Shown here one piece after another: positions 5,207 to 5,850 of a DNA stretch of 5,850 bases. The notes under the pieces were generated by a model that worked only from the letters and a program-made list of their open reading frames with translations, was not told where the DNA came from and did no database searches. The stretch covers positions 1-5,850 of the forward strand of contig JALSON010000009.1 in the NCBI GenBank assembly GCA_026986455.1, written 5' to 3'. The position numbers and the translations under genes are program-made. The stretch comes from Thermococcaceae archaeon (GTDB taxonomy: Archaea; Methanobacteriota_B; Thermococci; Thermococcales; Thermococcaceae). Every line of letters starts with the position of its first letter. The stretch's first letter is position 1.

Positions 5207-5649
5207 TCGTGTACGTCTCCATCCATCACAAAAACACGGAAAAAGTCGCAAAGGCGATGGCTGACGTTCTAAACGCCGATTTGAGCAAGCCGTGGAAAAT
5301 AAAGCCGGAGGAGGTTATGGAGTACGACCTCGTGGGCTTCGGCTCCGGAATCTACTGGTGGAGGCACCACTGGGCGCTTCTCAAGCTCGTGGAGGATCTT
5401 CCAAGAATGGAGGGAAAGAAGGCCTTTATCTTCTCAACAGCCGGAATGAACATTCCCTGGTATAACCACAGGGCTCTGAAGAAAAGACTCAAAGAGAAGG
5501 GCTTTGAAATCGTTGGCGAGTTCTCGTGCAGGGGATGGGACACAAACGGCTGGCTCTCAAGGATTGGTGGCATAAACAGGGGACATCCAAACGAGAGGGA
5601 TCTGGAGAGGGCGAGGAGGTTTGCCGAGAGGATTAGAATGATTGCTTAA
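5194..5649 (+). CDS. Flavodoxin family protein
   Basis: A 151-residue single-domain flavodoxin. The first strand and phosphate loop MRALIVYVSIHHKNTEKVAKAMA (residues 1-23) hold the S/T-x-H-x-N-T pattern that grips the FMN phosphate. DLVGFGSGIYWWRHHWALLKLVEDLP (45-70) is the second FMN loop, with W55-W56 positioned to stack on the isoalloxazine ring. KKAFIFSTAGMN (75-86) is the third loop, and FSCRGWDTNGW...RGHPNERDLERARRFAERI (110-147) is the usual C-terminus of the short prokaryotic group. It should be a cytoplasmic electron carrier or small FMN oxidoreductase; the partner is unknown. ATG 5194 is chosen over the upstream in-frame TTG at 5128 because GGAGGAGG lies 4 nt before it, residue 1 starts the first strand, and the extra 22 residues are not flavodoxin-like. 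The 96-nt gap after the membrane-protein gene has no convincing promoter, so it probably depends on read-through from upstream. Confidence 0.88.
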   Translation: MRALIVYVSIHHKNTEKVAKAMADVLNADLSKPWKIKPEEVMEYDLVGFGSGIYWWRHHWALLKLVEDLPRMEGKKAFIFSTAGMNIPWYNHRALKKRLKEKGFEIVGEFSCRGWDTNGWLSRIGGINRGHPNERDLERARRFAERIRMIA

Positions 5650-5683
5650 TGGTCTGATTTGAAGCATTTAGAAGAACCGCTGG

Positions 5684-5698
5684 GAAAATGATAAATAA
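5684..5698 (+). promoter_or_regulatory. BRE/TATA promoter of the last gene
   Basis: GAAAATGATAAATAA combines a purine-rich BRE with an ATAAATAA TATA element. A start about 25 nt downstream, near 5720, would leave AGGTGA (5719-5724) at the very 5' end of the message, 4 nt before ATG 5729. This arrangement, with almost no leader, is the same as at the promoters at 744 and 1987. Confidence 0.55.
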
Positions 5699-5728
5699 CA
5701 CTTCCACCAAATGTAGATAGGTGAAAAA

Positions 5729-5850
5729 ATGGGAATGGAGATAAGAAAAGGGAAGGTATCCCTTTCAAAAGAGCTTACGGACCTGGATAGATTTGTCCTC
5801 GACGTCGTGGGACTCATCGAAGAGTTCTTTCCCTATGTCATTGTCAGCGG
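5729..5850 (+). CDS. N-terminal 40 residues of a probable nucleotidyltransferase-like protein (runs off the window)
   Basis: Forty codons are visible, MGMEIRKGKVSLSKELTDLD and onward to FPYVIVSG at the edge. The pattern 'short N-terminal strands, ELTDLDRFV helix, then YVIVSG' is the opening I know from archaeal proteins that continue with a Y-V-A-I-L-F-G-R-x-R-x-T-x-D-hydrophobic-D motif of the minimal nucleotidyltransferase fold, often toxin-antitoxin or AbiEii-like. The catalytic motif itself lies beyond the window, so the family is an inference from the first 40 residues. AGGTGA at 5719-5724 sets the start, and the gene has its own promoter and is not part of the flavodoxin unit. Confidence 0.7.
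   Translation, partial: MGMEIRKGKVSLSKELTDLDRFVLDVVGLIEEFFPYVIVS

Overview
The window looks like a piece of a Thermococcales chromosome (Thermococcus or a close relative). The evidence is compact, co-directional genes that are all on the + strand, ATGA/TGATG start-stop overlaps, strong GGAGGTGA-type ribosome binding sites 4-7 nt before starts, archaeal BRE/TATA boxes of the 'AATCTTTAAAT' type, Lys/Glu/Arg-rich proteins rich in AGG and ATA codons, and families such as DUF835 that are abundant in these archaea. No species can be assigned from the sequence alone.

Layout. Bases 1-744 are the 3' part of an ABC-2 type export permease. A TATA-like promoter overlapping its stop codon drives a two-gene unit: a 90-residue protein (791-1063) and a 266-residue protein (1060-1860) with a KH-like N-terminal half and what may be a degenerate PP-loop C-terminal half. 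A 173-nt gap carries a good promoter for a three-helix membrane protein with a C-terminal DUF835 domain (2034-2855). A second promoter region (about 2946-2990) leads into a tightly packed unit: a P-loop nucleotide-kinase-like protein (3017-3589), a TudS/DUF523-like three-cysteine protein (3602-4183), an AT-rich four-helix membrane protein (4180-5097) and a small flavodoxin (5194-5649). The window ends in the first 40 codons of a gene with its own promoter (5729 onward), probably a nucleotidyltransferase-like protein.

The most notable signal is in the last unit. The AT-rich membrane-protein gene is bracketed by an imperfect 38-bp direct repeat (4155-4192 and 5169-5206, 27/38 identical by hand alignment). 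Each copy holds the same layout: codons for a ...KAALE... C-terminus, a GGAGG-type ribosome binding site, an ATGA stop/start overlap, and a new ORF beginning Met-Arg-Ala-Leu. The simplest reading is that the TudS-like gene once ran directly into the flavodoxin gene by an ATGA overlap, and that about 1,014 bp was inserted at this junction, leaving a remnant of the TudS-like 3' end in front of the flavodoxin and giving the newcomer a ready-made translationally coupled start. The function of the inserted gene is unknown; an accessory or defence-type role is speculation. No rRNA, tRNA, CRISPR array, transposase or integrase was seen.
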